From the NCBI GenBank assembly GCA_963839515.1, contig CAWIVN010000015.1, positions 310,001 to 374,000 of the forward strand: DNA of 64,000 bases. The letters run 5' to 3'. Source of the DNA: Fredericiella sp963839515 (GTDB taxonomy: Bacteria > Chloroflexota > Anaerolineae > Caldilineales > Caldilineaceae). The translations under genes and the position numbers were made by a program. Numbering within the stretch: the first letter of the stretch is position 1; the number at the start of each line of letters is the position of its first letter. This document shows, piece after piece, positions 1 through 9,900 of the stretch. The notes under the pieces are model-generated. The model saw only the letters and a program-made list of their open reading frames with translations. It made no database searches and was not told the origin of the DNA.

Positions 1-376
1 CCGCCACGATCTCGGCATAGTGACCCATCGCGCCCTCTTCTTGCTCCTGGAGTTGGCGGCTGGTCTGCCGCAGCGTGGTAGCCAGGGTGCCCAGGCGGTC
101 AGCAGCCATGCTCTTTTGCTCGGAAATCATGCTGTCAGCCTGTTGTCGCACCTGATCGGTCACATTGGACAGTTCCTGCTTGGTCGTCTCGGTGGCCTCG
201 CCCAGGCGCTGTTTGGCCTGCTCGCTGACGGCGTCAGCCGTCTCCTTGACCGTCTCCTTGACCTTTGTCGTAGCAGTACTTACCGCCTCACCGGCCTGCT
301 GGCGTACTCCGCCCTGGCCGATGTTTTCCGCCTTCCGGTTTTCTTCAAAATGGTCCATCTGGTTCTGCTCAGTCAT
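1..376 (-). CDS. LEA-like Ala/Gln-rich amphipathic protein, 3' end outside window
   Basis: The gene reads leftward and runs off the window, so only about 125 N-terminal residues are visible. They begin MTEQNQMDHFEENRK and continue as long charged helices rich in Ala, Gln, Thr, Lys and Glu, with repeated short units of the type TTKVKETVKETADAV. There are no membrane segments and no cysteines. Such composition is typical of LEA-like or apolipoprotein-like stress proteins, which is family-level inference and not a defined domain hit. The start at 376 has a GGGAGA ribosome site, and an ATG five bases upstream closes after two codons. The ChaB gene lies upstream on the same strand, consistent with a small stress operon. 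Confidence 0.6.
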   Translation of the reverse strand, partial: MTEQNQMDHFEENRKAENIGQGGVRQQAGEAVSTATTKVKETVKETADAVSEQAKQRLGEATETTKQELSNVTDQVRQQADSMISEQKSMAADRLGTLATTLRQTSRQLQEQEEGAMGHYAEIVA

Positions 377-520
377 TGCATTCTCCCTTTGTTGTGCTAC
401 TGCCGTCGTACTACTGTTTTCATACTGCCTGCTCGCTGCTGGTCACTGGACCGTGTGACAGATACTGTGACCATATCCCGCCGTAAGTAACGGCACTTGT
501 CAGTTAGGTGAACCAAGAGG

Positions 521-769
521 CTAACTTGCCTGACGTTCTTCCCTCTTGGTTACCCAGCGACCATGCTCATCTTTCTCATACTTCTGCTTGATCGCCGCCC
601 ACGCCACACGATGTGCTACTTCCTCCTGCGAGGCGCCATCGCGGCGGGCAGCCGGATTGGCATATTCTTCCCAGGCACTGTTGAAAGCTTCTTTGTAGAT
701 CTCCTGCGCATGCTCGGGAAGATTGTCACGCACGCTTTCCGGAAGTTCCGTCAGGGTCTTGTATGGCAT
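521..769 (-). CDS. chaB: ChaB family protein
   Basis: This 82-residue protein matches the ChaB family over its full length. It starts MPYKTLTELPESVRDNLPEHA, followed by the family's QEIYKEAFNSAWEEY helix, and then AHRVAWAAIKQKYEKDEHGRW. ChaB was first linked to the ChaA cation antiporter in E. coli, but no antiporter gene is present here, and in many bacteria ChaB-like proteins are small stress-associated proteins. The gene is soluble, lacks cysteines and ends in a charged tail. It lies on the same strand as the LEA-like gene downstream, about 145 bases away. The family call is firm; the role is not. Confidence 0.88.
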   Translation of the reverse strand: MPYKTLTELPESVRDNLPEHAQEIYKEAFNSAWEEYANPAARRDGASQEEVAHRVAWAAIKQKYEKDEHGRWVTKREERQAS

Positions 770-895
770 ACTCGCTCCTTTGCCAGTTTGATTCCAACGA
801 TGCGTCCAACGATGCGCAATCTCACTGTAGACGCCCCCATACGTTGCTGTCTATCTATCTCGATTTGCCAGGGCGATACAATTCGTCGCACATGC

Positions 896-913
896 GGTAG
901 GGTGATCCCTACC
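896..913. promoter_or_regulatory. Palindrome GGTAGGG-N4-CCCTACC, candidate operator
   Basis: A perfect 7-bp inverted repeat with a four-base centre (tgat) lies about 97 bases before the start of the degenerate-receiver regulator at 1010. The same arms with a different centre occur upstream of its paralogue at 19963-19980. NarL-type DNA-binding domains commonly recognise inverted repeats, so autoregulation or shared control is plausible. A TTGACA hexamer follows at 950-955, but no convincing -10 box was found at the right spacing. Confidence 0.4.
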
Positions 914-1009
914 TGGCTGTAGTACGAGTCCCCATAGCCCGACACAGGATTGACATGTATCCTGAGTGCAACTACCCGGAGCAAACTGACTCACAAACCT
1001 GGAGGTTCT

Positions 1010-1774
1010 ATGATTCGTGTACTCGTCGTCCACAAAGTGCGTTTGACCTGCGATCTCACCGCAGCGGCATTGCACAACGAACCCGACATCAAGGTTGTCG
1101 ATTTTGCTCACAGCGCCGAAGATGCGTTGGCTAAACTAGACAAGCACCAGATCGATGTCGTCGTCGTCAATATCAACTTGCCGGATAACGGAGCGCTGCG
1201 CTTTACGCGAGCTGTAACTCGCTCCGGTAAGGCCGTCAAGGTGTTAATTAGCGGCTTGATTCATTCCAAGGCCGCAGTCCTGCGCTATATCGAAGAGGGC
1301 GCAGCTGGTTATGTCGTGGAAGAGGATTCGTTGGGAGATCTCGTGCGCAAAATACGTCGCGTATATGCCAACGAGTTTCATGTCTCGCCGCATATTGGCG
1401 GCGCGCTTATTGCTCGCCTGGCAGAGCTCAAGCGCCGTGTCAATTCCGTACGCACGATGAGCGCTATGGAGTCCTTCCATGAGCCGGCCGAGCTGACCCC
1501 TCGAGAATGGGAAATTCTGCGGCTAATCGAGCAGGGTATGAGCAACCAGGAGATCGCCAACGCTTTGGTGATTGAGATGGGCACGGTCAAGAATCACGTG
1601 CATAACATTTTGCGCAAACTCGACGTACAGAGCCGCAAGCACGCCGTCATCTTTGCCCGTCAGCAGTTCGCCCGTACCGGCGTACAGAACGGGCAAAAGG
1701 CAGCACAGCGCACCGCTCATTTGCCCGCCACCCCGCCGGCCACGGTGCAGACTGTTTTTGTCAAGCCGTCTTAA
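1010..1774 (+). CDS. NarL/LuxR-type DNA-binding regulator with degenerate receiver
   Basis: The 254-residue protein has a receiver-like fold (about 1-125) and a C-terminal LuxR-type helix-turn-helix (about 165-225, with LTPREWEILRLIEQGMSNQE and GTVKNHVHNILRKLDVQSRK). The receiver lacks the usual chemistry. The acidic pair after the first strand is replaced (VLVVHK), the phosphoacceptor Asp is Asn (VVVVNINLP), and the conserved Lys after GAAGY is Glu (GYVVEE). Phosphorylation by a standard kinase is therefore unlikely, and ligand or protein control is inferred. The start at 1010 has a perfect GGAGG site. A longer reading from 950 has no such signal. The close paralogue at 20131 shares the architecture and the lost residues. 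Confidence 0.88.
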   Translation: MIRVLVVHKVRLTCDLTAAALHNEPDIKVVDFAHSAEDALAKLDKHQIDVVVVNINLPDNGALRFTRAVTRSGKAVKVLISGLIHSKAAVLRYIEEGAAGYVVEEDSLGDLVRKIRRVYANEFHVSPHIGGALIARLAELKRRVNSVRTMSAMESFHEPAELTPREWEILRLIEQGMSNQEIANALVIEMGTVKNHVHNILRKLDVQSRKHAVIFARQQFARTGVQNGQKAAQRTAHLPATPPATVQTVFVKPS

Positions 1775-1875
1775 ATTAACACTTAGCCCTGTCCACGCTC
1801 GACGCATTGGTTACTGCTAAATTCAGAACCTGTGTGTCGCGCGTGGCCTGACGCTGCGAAGGAATAGGAACTCTA

Positions 1876-2940
1876 ATGCCGTTTGAGCGAGTGCATGTCG
1901 TGATCAATCCGGCCGCAGGACAAGATGAGCCGGTCCTCTCGGTGCTCAACTCGGTCTTCCGCGCGGCGGGCGTGGACTATGATGTGTCAATTACGAAGGC
2001 CGCGGGCGATGGAACGGCGCAGGCGCGCAAGGCAGCGGAAGGCGGCGCCGACGTTGTCGCCGCCTACGGTGGGGACGGCACGGTTGCGGAGGTGGCCAGC
2101 GGCTTGATCGGTACCAACGTGCCGCTAGCCATTCTTCCTGGTGGCACGGCCAACGCTATGTCTTCCGAACTCAACATTCCCCAAACTCTGCGTCCAGCCA
2201 CAGAACTGATTTGCGCCGAAAACAACCTCGTGCGTAAGGTTGATATGGGTTCTCTGTATGTAGTCTCACCCGAACTTGGCGACCACTGGCGCAACTTTAT
2301 CCTGCGCGTGGGTATAGGTTTTGAGGCTGCCATGGTCGAAAAGGCCGACCGCGAACTTAAGGATCGCTTCGGCAATTTTGCGTACCTGTGGGCGGCAGTG
2401 CAGAACCTGACTCAGCCACAAGTCGCCCGCTATCAGCTTGTGATAGACGGGCAGGAGATCGAAACTGAAGGCCTGACCTGTATTATTGCCAATTCGGGCA
2501 ATATGGCGCAGCGCAACTTGAGTCTTGTCCCGGGGATCGATATTAGCGACGGCCTGCTGGACGTTATTGTGATCCAACCTGCTGGTTTGCGCATGTTCAC
2601 CGACCTGGTTGGCAGTATTACGGGGCTGATCAACGTGGATGCCAGCAGCGATACAGAGGGCAAGCGCGCCGTGCAGTGGTGGCAAGCTAAGGAAGTGCGT
2701 CTGGTGTCCACGCCGGCCCAAACCGTGCAGTTGGACGGCGAGGTGCTGGGTGCTCCTGCCGTCTCGGCACGCGTGCTGCCACAGGCGATCCGCGTGATTA
2801 CGCCCGGCGCGCTGACTGGTACGTCTGCCGGCCAGACAAAAACTGCGCCTGCCAAGGGCCCGCAGGCAGGCCCAGCGACCCAACCAATAGAGGCTGCACC
2901 CAACCAACAGCCCGCCCCGGCAAATAGCAAGCCAAGATAG
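1876..2940 (+). CDS. Diacylglycerol kinase-family lipid kinase (YegS-like)
   Basis: A 354-residue soluble kinase of the DAGK/YegS fold. It opens with the nucleotide-binding VINPAAGQ (residues 9-16), carries the signature GGDGT (65-69) and PGGTAN (88-93), and has the C-terminal beta domain with QLDGE typical of the family. Members phosphorylate diacylglycerol or related lipids at the cytoplasmic membrane face. The last roughly 45 residues are a low-complexity tail of Ala, Pro, Gln and Thr. The gene precedes three membrane-protein genes with a 10-base gap, which suggests one envelope-related operon. The exact lipid substrate cannot be read from sequence. Confidence 0.9.
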   Translation: MPFERVHVVINPAAGQDEPVLSVLNSVFRAAGVDYDVSITKAAGDGTAQARKAAEGGADVVAAYGGDGTVAEVASGLIGTNVPLAILPGGTANAMSSELNIPQTLRPATELICAENNLVRKVDMGSLYVVSPELGDHWRNFILRVGIGFEAAMVEKADRELKDRFGNFAYLWAAVQNLTQPQVARYQLVIDGQEIETEGLTCIIANSGNMAQRNLSLVPGIDISDGLLDVIVIQPAGLRMFTDLVGSITGLINVDASSDTEGKRAVQWWQAKEVRLVSTPAQTVQLDGEVLGAPAVSARVLPQAIRVITPGALTGTSAGQTKTAPAKGPQAGPATQPIEAAPNQQPAPANSKPR

Positions 2941-2950
2941 GCGGACTTTC

Positions 2951-4534
2951 ATGGCACAACAACCACTCGCCGGCGGGCTGACATCGCCAGCATCTCCGAT
3001 TGGCCCGACTGGCAATGGCGGTTCAGCCAACACGGTGACGAACGGCACGCAAACTGCCATGCAGTCCAGTACAGCCGTACTCGCTAACTTGACGCTGCGC
3101 CAGATCGTGCTCGCTACGATGACCGTCCTTGCCGTCACCGTAGCCTTCTTACTGCTCTATCGCTTCTACAGCGTAATCTTCCTGTTGTTCGTGGCAATCG
3201 CCATCCAGATCGCACTCGAACCCCTCGTGCGCTTTCTGACCGGCCGGGGCGTCAACAAGATGGCTGCCATGTTCGCCATCTATATTGCGCTGTTTGCGAT
3301 CATCGGCGCTGTGGTCTGGTTTGGTGCGGCTCCGCTTGCCGACCAGGTGCGTAGCGTATCCGGTACACTCCCCACTTACTATCTACAGATGCGCGACTCG
3401 CTGCTCCATGCACCGATCGGCTTTGTGCGCGGCCTGGCCTCGGTTCTGCCCTCCGAGCCGTCGCCTTCACTGTTTATGGCTGCCGTCAACCAAGGTGGCG
3501 GGGAGGCTGCCGCCGACGCAGCAGCCAGTGCCGCCGGTGCCGCGCAAGCTGCCAGCGGCTCATCGCTGGCCCAAGCCTGGCAGTGGTTTATAGCTGGCTC
3601 CAGGGCATTTTTTGGCCTCTTTGCCGTCTTTGCCATTGCCTTCTACTGGACGCTGGAGAGTGACGTAATCATGCGGCGCCTGATCCTCAAGGCTCCGTCT
3701 GCCCGTCGCGACGAGTTGCGCGCCCTGATAGCCGAAAGTCAGGCCAAGATAGGCGCATTCTTTCGCGGGCAGCTCATCCTGTGTAGTATCATCGGCCTGG
3801 CCTCCACGATCGCTTACCTGCTGTTGGGCATTCCCAATGCCTTCCTGCTCGGCCTGCTCATGGCACTGTTCGAATCGGTTCCACTGGTTGGACCGTTCCT
3901 TGGTGCCGTCCCGGCCCTCATTGTGACGATGTCTGCCGCACCCGACAAACTGGTCTGGGTGATCGGGGCCTTGGTGCTGATTCAGGTACTCGAATCCAAC
4001 TTGTTGGTCCCGCGCGTCATGGACCGATCCGTAGGCGTCAACGCCATCATCACCATGTTGGCACTGGCTGCCTTCGGTGCGCTTTTTGGTCTGCTTGGCG
4101 CGCTGCTGGCTGTACCTTTGGCCGCCATCCTACAGATTGTCATTGGCCGCGTGCTGTTTAACACGCCTATCAATGACGAAACCACTCCCGCTGCGCCAGT
4201 TGCCGCCGACATCAGCCGCAGCCGGCTGGGCGTTCTACGCCTTGAAGCCCAAAACGTGGTCCATGCGGTGCGTAAGCAGGCCCGCAACGCCGAAGAGAGT
4301 GGCGAGGCGATTGAAGACCCGGCAGAGCAAACCGAGGACGATATTGAAGCCATTGCCGCCGAACTTGATACGCTACTCTCCAACGCCGAGGCCAATGAGG
4401 CCAATGGATCCGGCGAGAATAACGGGATTAATGGTACGGGTGCGGCAAATCAGAGCGATGATCTTGTGGTGGAGTCCGCACCACACGACGCCGGAACTGC
4501 GGGCAAGAGCGCAAATGCCAGGAGGTCTGCATGA
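2951..4534 (+). CDS. AI-2E family transporter (PerM-like)
   Basis: A 527-residue polytopic membrane protein of the AI-2E/PerM family. A roughly 50-residue soluble N-terminus precedes paired membrane helices at about 55-110. An extended loop rich in Ala (about 180-205) is followed by the family core with GIPNAFLLGLLMALFESVPL and PFLGAVPALIV, then the conserved QVLESNLLVPRVMDRSVGVN segment. The C-terminal 110 residues are cytoplasmic, acidic and Asn/Gly-rich. Some relatives transport autoinducer-2 or ions, but most have no assigned substrate. The stop overlaps the next start by four bases (ATGA), and that neighbour belongs to the same family, so the two probably work together. Confidence 0.9.
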   Translation: MAQQPLAGGLTSPASPIGPTGNGGSANTVTNGTQTAMQSSTAVLANLTLRQIVLATMTVLAVTVAFLLLYRFYSVIFLLFVAIAIQIALEPLVRFLTGRGVNKMAAMFAIYIALFAIIGAVVWFGAAPLADQVRSVSGTLPTYYLQMRDSLLHAPIGFVRGLASVLPSEPSPSLFMAAVNQGGGEAAADAAASAAGAAQAASGSSLAQAWQWFIAGSRAFFGLFAVFAIAFYWTLESDVIMRRLILKAPSARRDELRALIAESQAKIGAFFRGQLILCSIIGLASTIAYLLLGIPNAFLLGLLMALFESVPLVGPFLGAVPALIVTMSAAPDKLVWVIGALVLIQVLESNLLVPRVMDRSVGVNAIITMLALAAFGALFGLLGALLAVPLAAILQIVIGRVLFNTPINDETTPAAPVAADISRSRLGVLRLEAQNVVHAVRKQARNAEESGEAIEDPAEQTEDDIEAIAAELDTLLSNAEANEANGSGENNGINGTGAANQSDDLVVESAPHDAGTAGKSANARRSA

Positions 4535-5796
4535 AGCGGGTTGCACTGCTTACCGCGATTATTCTGTTGACGATCGCATTGATTGCCGTTGTCTGGCAGT
4601 TGCATGCCGTCGTGCTTATCTTCCTGCTTTCGCTGGCAATTGCGGCCACGCTGGGTCACCCGATTGAGTCACTGTTCAGCCGTGGCTGGCGGCGCGGCGT
4701 CGCAATTGCAACGGTCTACATCCTTGCCTTTGGCTCGCTATTGATTTTGGTGGTTGCGGCAGGCTACTTTGTCGTATTGGAACTTGACCCGTTGGTGCAG
4801 GATCTTGTACGCGTCTACGGCAATGTACAAAGCACCCTGTTGGGGCTCGCCAATCCGCGCACGGCTTGGGTTGGCCGCCTGCCTTCTACCGCCCAGATCG
4901 CTCGCTGGTGGGCGGGCGACGAAGCCACTGCCGCCATGGTAAATGTGGCCACGCTTCTGGCCCATACAGGGCGCACCGCCACCGAGTTTATGCTTTCCAT
5001 ATTCCTTTCACTGTATTGGACGGCCGACCGCAACCGTTTTGAGCGGCTTTGGTTCTCGCTGCTCCCGGCCGAACAGCGTATCCGCACGCGTATGGTGTGG
5101 CGGAAGCTCGAGGCCGACGTCGGCGCCTACCTGCGCAGCGAGATCGTGCAGACGGTTTTGGCAATACTGATTTTTGCCGTCGGCTACAATCTTTTGGGTA
5201 TTAAGTACCCCTTTACCCTGGCCCTGCTGGCAGGCGTGCTGTGGTTGGTTCCGCTGTTGGGTGGCATCCTGGCCGTCTTACCCGTGCTTGTCATTGGCTA
5301 TCTTTCTGGGCCAGTCACGGCTCTCATCGCCACCGCTTTCACCATCGTCGTTTTATTACTGCTGGAGTTCTATGTACAGCGCCGTCTCTATACGGAGGGC
5401 CGCTACTGGGGCGTGCTCTTGATCGTCATCATGCTGGCCGCGGTGGATGCCTTTGGCTTCATCGGCCTGCTGCTTTCCGCCCCCATCGCCGTTGCGGTGC
5501 AAATCGGCATCAACGAGTATCTCAACACGGCCACGAGTGTTGCGGTGACGGCTCCTGTCGTCCCGGGCGACCTCGCGGCGTTGCAGAAACGTTTGGACGA
5601 GGTGCGCCGGCGCATACAGAGCAAGGTGGAGGCTGGTGAGTTGCCCAACCCGCGCCTCGTCAATCTGGTCGAACGTTTGGAAACACTGATCGCCGAGGTT
5701 GAACAGACTGGGATAAGCGCAGAAACAAAGACGGGCGAACATGAAACGGTCGTGGCAGGAAAGCTCCCTATGGGTTTTGTTCAGAACAACATTTGA
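4531..5796 (+). CDS. AI-2E family transporter (PerM-like), second copy
   Basis: A 421-residue PerM-family membrane protein translated from an ATGA overlap with the preceding paralogue. It starts directly with a membrane helix (MKRVALLTAIILLTIALIAV) and shows the family core with YNLLGIKYPFTLALLAGVLW followed by VPLLGGILAVLPVLVIG, then LEFYVQRRLYTEGRYWG. A cytoplasmic helical tail of about 80 residues (KRLDEVRRRIQSKVE) follows. It lacks the long N-terminal and acidic C-terminal extensions of the upstream copy, so the pair could form an asymmetric complex (inference). The 3' end overlaps the YihY gene by 56 bases in another frame. Confidence 0.9.
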   Translation: MKRVALLTAIILLTIALIAVVWQLHAVVLIFLLSLAIAATLGHPIESLFSRGWRRGVAIATVYILAFGSLLILVVAAGYFVVLELDPLVQDLVRVYGNVQSTLLGLANPRTAWVGRLPSTAQIARWWAGDEATAAMVNVATLLAHTGRTATEFMLSIFLSLYWTADRNRFERLWFSLLPAEQRIRTRMVWRKLEADVGAYLRSEIVQTVLAILIFAVGYNLLGIKYPFTLALLAGVLWLVPLLGGILAVLPVLVIGYLSGPVTALIATAFTIVVLLLLEFYVQRRLYTEGRYWGVLLIVIMLAAVDAFGFIGLLLSAPIAVAVQIGINEYLNTATSVAVTAPVVPGDLAALQKRLDEVRRRIQSKVEAGELPNPRLVNLVERLETLIAEVEQTGISAETKTGEHETVVAGKLPMGFVQNNI

Positions 5797-6898
5797 GGAG
5801 TGGAACGCCGATAACGCAGCGCGGCTGGCAGCGGCGCTCGCCTACTACACGATCTTCTCGATCGCACCGCTGGTCGTTATCGTCGTGGCAGTGGCAGGAC
5901 TCTTTTACGGGCGGGAAGCAGCGCAAGGCCAACTGACACAGGAAATTGGGCGTTATGTGAGCAATCGTGACGCAGTGGATCTTATCCAGACCGTCATCGA
6001 GAATGCGCGCGTGCCGGAGACGAGTGCCTTTGCCACCTTGGCAGGTTTTGCGCTGCTCATGTGGGGTGCGGCCGGCGTTTTTGGCGAGCTGCGCAATGCC
6101 CTCAACAATATCTGGGATGTACCGCCACGTACGAGCGTCAGCATCCGCGGTTTTCTCGTCGATCGTCTTTTGCCGCTGCTGATGGTCATCATCTCGGGCG
6201 CGCTGCTGTTGGCCTCGATCGTCGCCAGTGCGGCGCTCGCCTCGGCCACCAACTTTCTCGATCTGTACTGGCCCGGCACGACTGCCAGTACAAATGCCAT
6301 CAATTTCTGGTTCCAGCTCGTACTCACCTTTTTCATTTTTGCCCTGATGTACAAGTACGTGCCCAACGTGCCCATTCGCTGGGCGGATGTCTGGCCCGGG
6401 GCACTGGCAACAGCGCTGCTTTTTTCGGCGGGGAGACTGCTGATCGGTTGGTACCTGGCGCGCAGCAGCGTGGCGTCGGCCTATGGGGCGGCGAGTTCAC
6501 TTGCGATTCTCTTGTTGTATACTTACTATTCAGCACAGGTATTCTACCTGGGAGCCGAGTTTACCCAGGTCTATGGCCGTACTTACGGGTCGCGCCGCGC
6601 CGAGCATCAATTAATTGAGCAGGCTATTCCGGCAACACCGCAACAGACGATCGAGGATCCCAGTGGGAAGATTGTGCCGGCTCCCAATGTCCCAGGCGCA
6701 GTTCCGCCAGCTGACACGCCGACAGGTGGTTACGAAGCAGAGATGACGACGGCTGCGCTCCCGAAACGCGGCCACCCTCGCCTGCAGCGTATTGCGCGCC
6801 CGGTAGCGCAAGCAGGCATGGCCGTGGGCGTGATTGCACTGCTGTCGATCGTCAACCTGGTGGCCGGACCATTACGCCGGGAGAAGAAGCCAGAATGA
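5741..6898 (+). CDS. YihY/virulence factor BrkB family membrane protein
   Basis: A 385-residue inner membrane protein. The N-terminus matches the family closely: a tryptophan-containing amphipathic stretch, then NADNAARLAAALAYYTIFSI followed by APLVVIVVA. Further helices follow, with the conserved MWGAAGVFGELRNALNNIWD, YKYVPNVPIRWADVWPGAL and YGAASSLAILLLYTYYSAQV segments. A soluble tail carries one last helix near the C-terminus. Because the family signature starts at residue 8, the start inside the previous gene is needed, making the 56-base overlap real. Function of the family remains poorly defined despite the old RNase BN label. It completes a four-gene envelope operon. Confidence 0.92.
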   Translation: MKRSWQESSLWVLFRTTFEEWNADNAARLAAALAYYTIFSIAPLVVIVVAVAGLFYGREAAQGQLTQEIGRYVSNRDAVDLIQTVIENARVPETSAFATLAGFALLMWGAAGVFGELRNALNNIWDVPPRTSVSIRGFLVDRLLPLLMVIISGALLLASIVASAALASATNFLDLYWPGTTASTNAINFWFQLVLTFFIFALMYKYVPNVPIRWADVWPGALATALLFSAGRLLIGWYLARSSVASAYGAASSLAILLLYTYYSAQVFYLGAEFTQVYGRTYGSRRAEHQLIEQAIPATPQQTIEDPSGKIVPAPNVPGAVPPADTPTGGYEAEMTTAALPKRGHPRLQRIARPVAQAGMAVGVIALLSIVNLVAGPLRREKKPE

Positions 6899-6944
6899 AA
6901 GCCGGCATGTCAACGCACAGATCTGACAAGCAAAGGAGCAAGTG

Positions 6945-9900
6945 ATGCAGAACGGCGCACGACGCAGACGGTCGCTGCCGTTTCAGCTTCTGGTCGCAAT
7001 CCTGACGGTCATGGCGGCCACAGCCTTGACGATCGCCGTCAAGGAGTTCGCCCCCCAATTTACCTATGGTATCTACTATGCCGCGGTCGTGATCGCCGCA
7101 TTCTACGTGGGCATTGAGGCCGGAATCGTTACCGCGATCATCTCGGGCCCTGTCGGTAATTACCTGTTTGTCGAACCGGCAGGCCGCCTGTTGACGACGC
7201 CTGCGGAACTGCTGCATATGATCACCTTCTGGGCCATATGCGGCGTCATCTGTGCGCTGATCTACGTGAGCAGGCGCAATGAGGACCGCCTGCGCGCGCG
7301 CGAGCGCTTTATTGAGAACCTTGCCGCCACTGCCCCCTATACGCTGTATCTATATGATGTGCCGGCCGAAGAAATAGACTATGTCACGGCCAACGCGTCT
7401 GCGCTGCAGAGCACAGATAACGGTCAGGTCCGGGACAACATGGCGGCATGTGCGGCAGATCCCAAGCATATGCACCCTGAGGATCGCATCCGCTATGCGC
7501 AGCATCTCAGTGACTTGATGGCGGCGCCTGATGGAACAGTGCTGACCTTCCAGTATCGCGACATGACGCCGAATGAAGCGGCCTCCGCCGGTGAAGAAAC
7601 GCAGTGGCGCTGGTGCGAACGCCAGGAACGCGTCTACGACCGTCTTGAGGGTGGAGCCGTGCAGCACGTTTTGGGCATCGTGCAGGATATCACGCCACGC
7701 AAACAGGCGCAGGAACGCGTGCGTTACCAGACGCAACTGTTGGACAGCGTAGACCAGGCCATTATCGCTGTCGATCGCAACCACCGTATTATCTTCTGGA
7801 ACCGTTTTGCCGAACAGCTCTATGGCTGGACGGCCAGAGAGGCACATGGCAAGGTCATCTCCGAACTGATCACGCCGCCAACCATGCGCTCGCAGGCCGA
7901 AGAGATCGTGGCGAGCCTGCGCAAGGGTCGCAGTTGGTCGGGTGAATTCCTTGTCAAGCGCAAGGATGGTACGACCTTCTATGCCGATGTTATCGACGCA
8001 CCCATCTACGATGCCGAGGGCAACGTCATGGGCATTCTAGGCGCATCGGTCGATGTCGCCCAGCGTAAGCGCGCCGAGTACTATCTTCAATTTCTTTCTG
8101 ATGCCAGCCTGGCGCTCTCATCGTCTCTGGACTACAAGACTACAATTCAGCGCGTGGCCGATCTGGCGGTGCCCCGCATCGCGGACTGGTGCTCTGTCGA
8201 TCTGTTACGGCCAAGTAACTCGGTCGAACTGGTGGCTGTGGCGCACGTCAACCCCAACAAGGTACGCTGGGCGCACGAACTGCGCCGCCAATATCCACCT
8301 ACGCTGGAGGAGGACCAGGGCCTTGCCAAGGTGCTCAAGACCGGCGAGTCAGAGTTTTACCCATACATTCCACAGGAACTGATCGATCAACAGGATTTCG
8401 ATGACGAAGAGATGGCGATCATCCGCGAGATTGGCATGCGCTCGGTGATCATCGTGCCAATGCGTGCGCGCAGCGCAATTATTGGCGCCATGACGTTGGT
8501 GTGGTCCGAATCCGACCGCCACTATACGGCACGAGATGTGGTTTTCGCCGAGGAGTTGGCGAACCGTGCTGCCATCGCCGTGGACAATGCTCGTTTGTAT
8601 GAGGAAGCGCGTATCGCCGAGCAGCAGCAGGCCGAGCTGCTAGCGCAGATGGAGGCGCTGATCGACAATGCGCCTATCGGCATCACATTCATGGACCGTA
8701 ACCTTCGCTTTGTGCGGGTTAACGAGGCGATGGCCGAGATGAATGGTCTGCCTGTCGAGGCGCACCTCGAACAGACGATGGACGAGGTCACGCCGCAGCT
8801 GGTGCCGCTGGCTGGCCCGTATCTTCATCACGTGCTCGAGACTGGTAAACCGATCCTTAACTACGAAATCAGTGGCTACACGCCCGGCCGGCCCGGTGAA
8901 ATCCGTCATGTTCTGGCGAGCTGGTATCCGATTCTCAGCGAGGGCGGCGTGCCGAAGTTTGTCGGCACGATCGTGGTGGACATCACCGAACGCAAACGAT
9001 TCGAGACGGCGCTTCGTGAGAGCGAAGAACGTTTTCGCGCCACATTTGAGCAAGCAGCTGTGGGCATTTCCCATGTTGGTCTGGATGGCCGCTGGCTGCG
9101 CGTCAACAACCGCCTCTGCGAAATCACCGGCTACCCGCGCGACGAGTTGTTGGCGATGACATTCCAGGATTTGACTCTCCCTGAGGACCTTGAACCGGAT
9201 CTCACGCTGGTGCGAGAATCTATCGCCGGCGAGATCGACGGGTACCACCTTGAGAAGCGCTATGTGCGCAAGGGGGGAGCGCTTATTTGGATCAATCTCA
9301 CCGTTTCGCTCGTGCGCGATGCTGACACTGGCGATCCGCTTTACTTTATCTCCGTAGTCGAAGATATCACGGCGCGCAAGTCAACGGAGACACAGTTGCT
9401 GCTCCTGGCCGAATCCAGCCGAGTGCTTTACCCCTCGCTGGTAGACGAACGAACCCTGCAGGCGGCGGCGGACCTGCTGGTGCCGCGCCTGGCGGACTGG
9501 TGTGTGATCAATTTGGTTGGCGAAGCTGAAGGTATTATCGAGCTAGTCGACTTGCCTCCTGGCAATCTGCAGCAGAAGAAGACGATCGAACCTGTCGCCA
9601 TCGCCCATCGTGACGTGAACAAGGCAAGTCTGCTGCGTGAACTCGTTAACCAGTTTCCTGTAGACGATAGCCAGGTCGGCGGCACGCCAGAGGTAATCCG
9701 CGGTGGCCGTCCTTACTTCGCGCCGTCTATCACGCAGCGCCAGTTGGAGGGAGACGCCCGCCTCAGGTTGCTGCAGCAGGTAGGTGTGGCGTCATTGATA
9801 ATCGTGCCGCTGCAAGCACGCGGGCAGACTTTCGGTTCAATCAGCCTCGCGCGTGTCGACCCCTGGCATTGTTACGATGAAGGCGACTTGCGCTTTGCCG

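Noticed and set aside
950..978. TTGACA as a full promoter for the regulator at 1010
   Set aside because: No acceptable -10 hexamer is found 16 to 18 bases downstream; TACCCG is a poor match.
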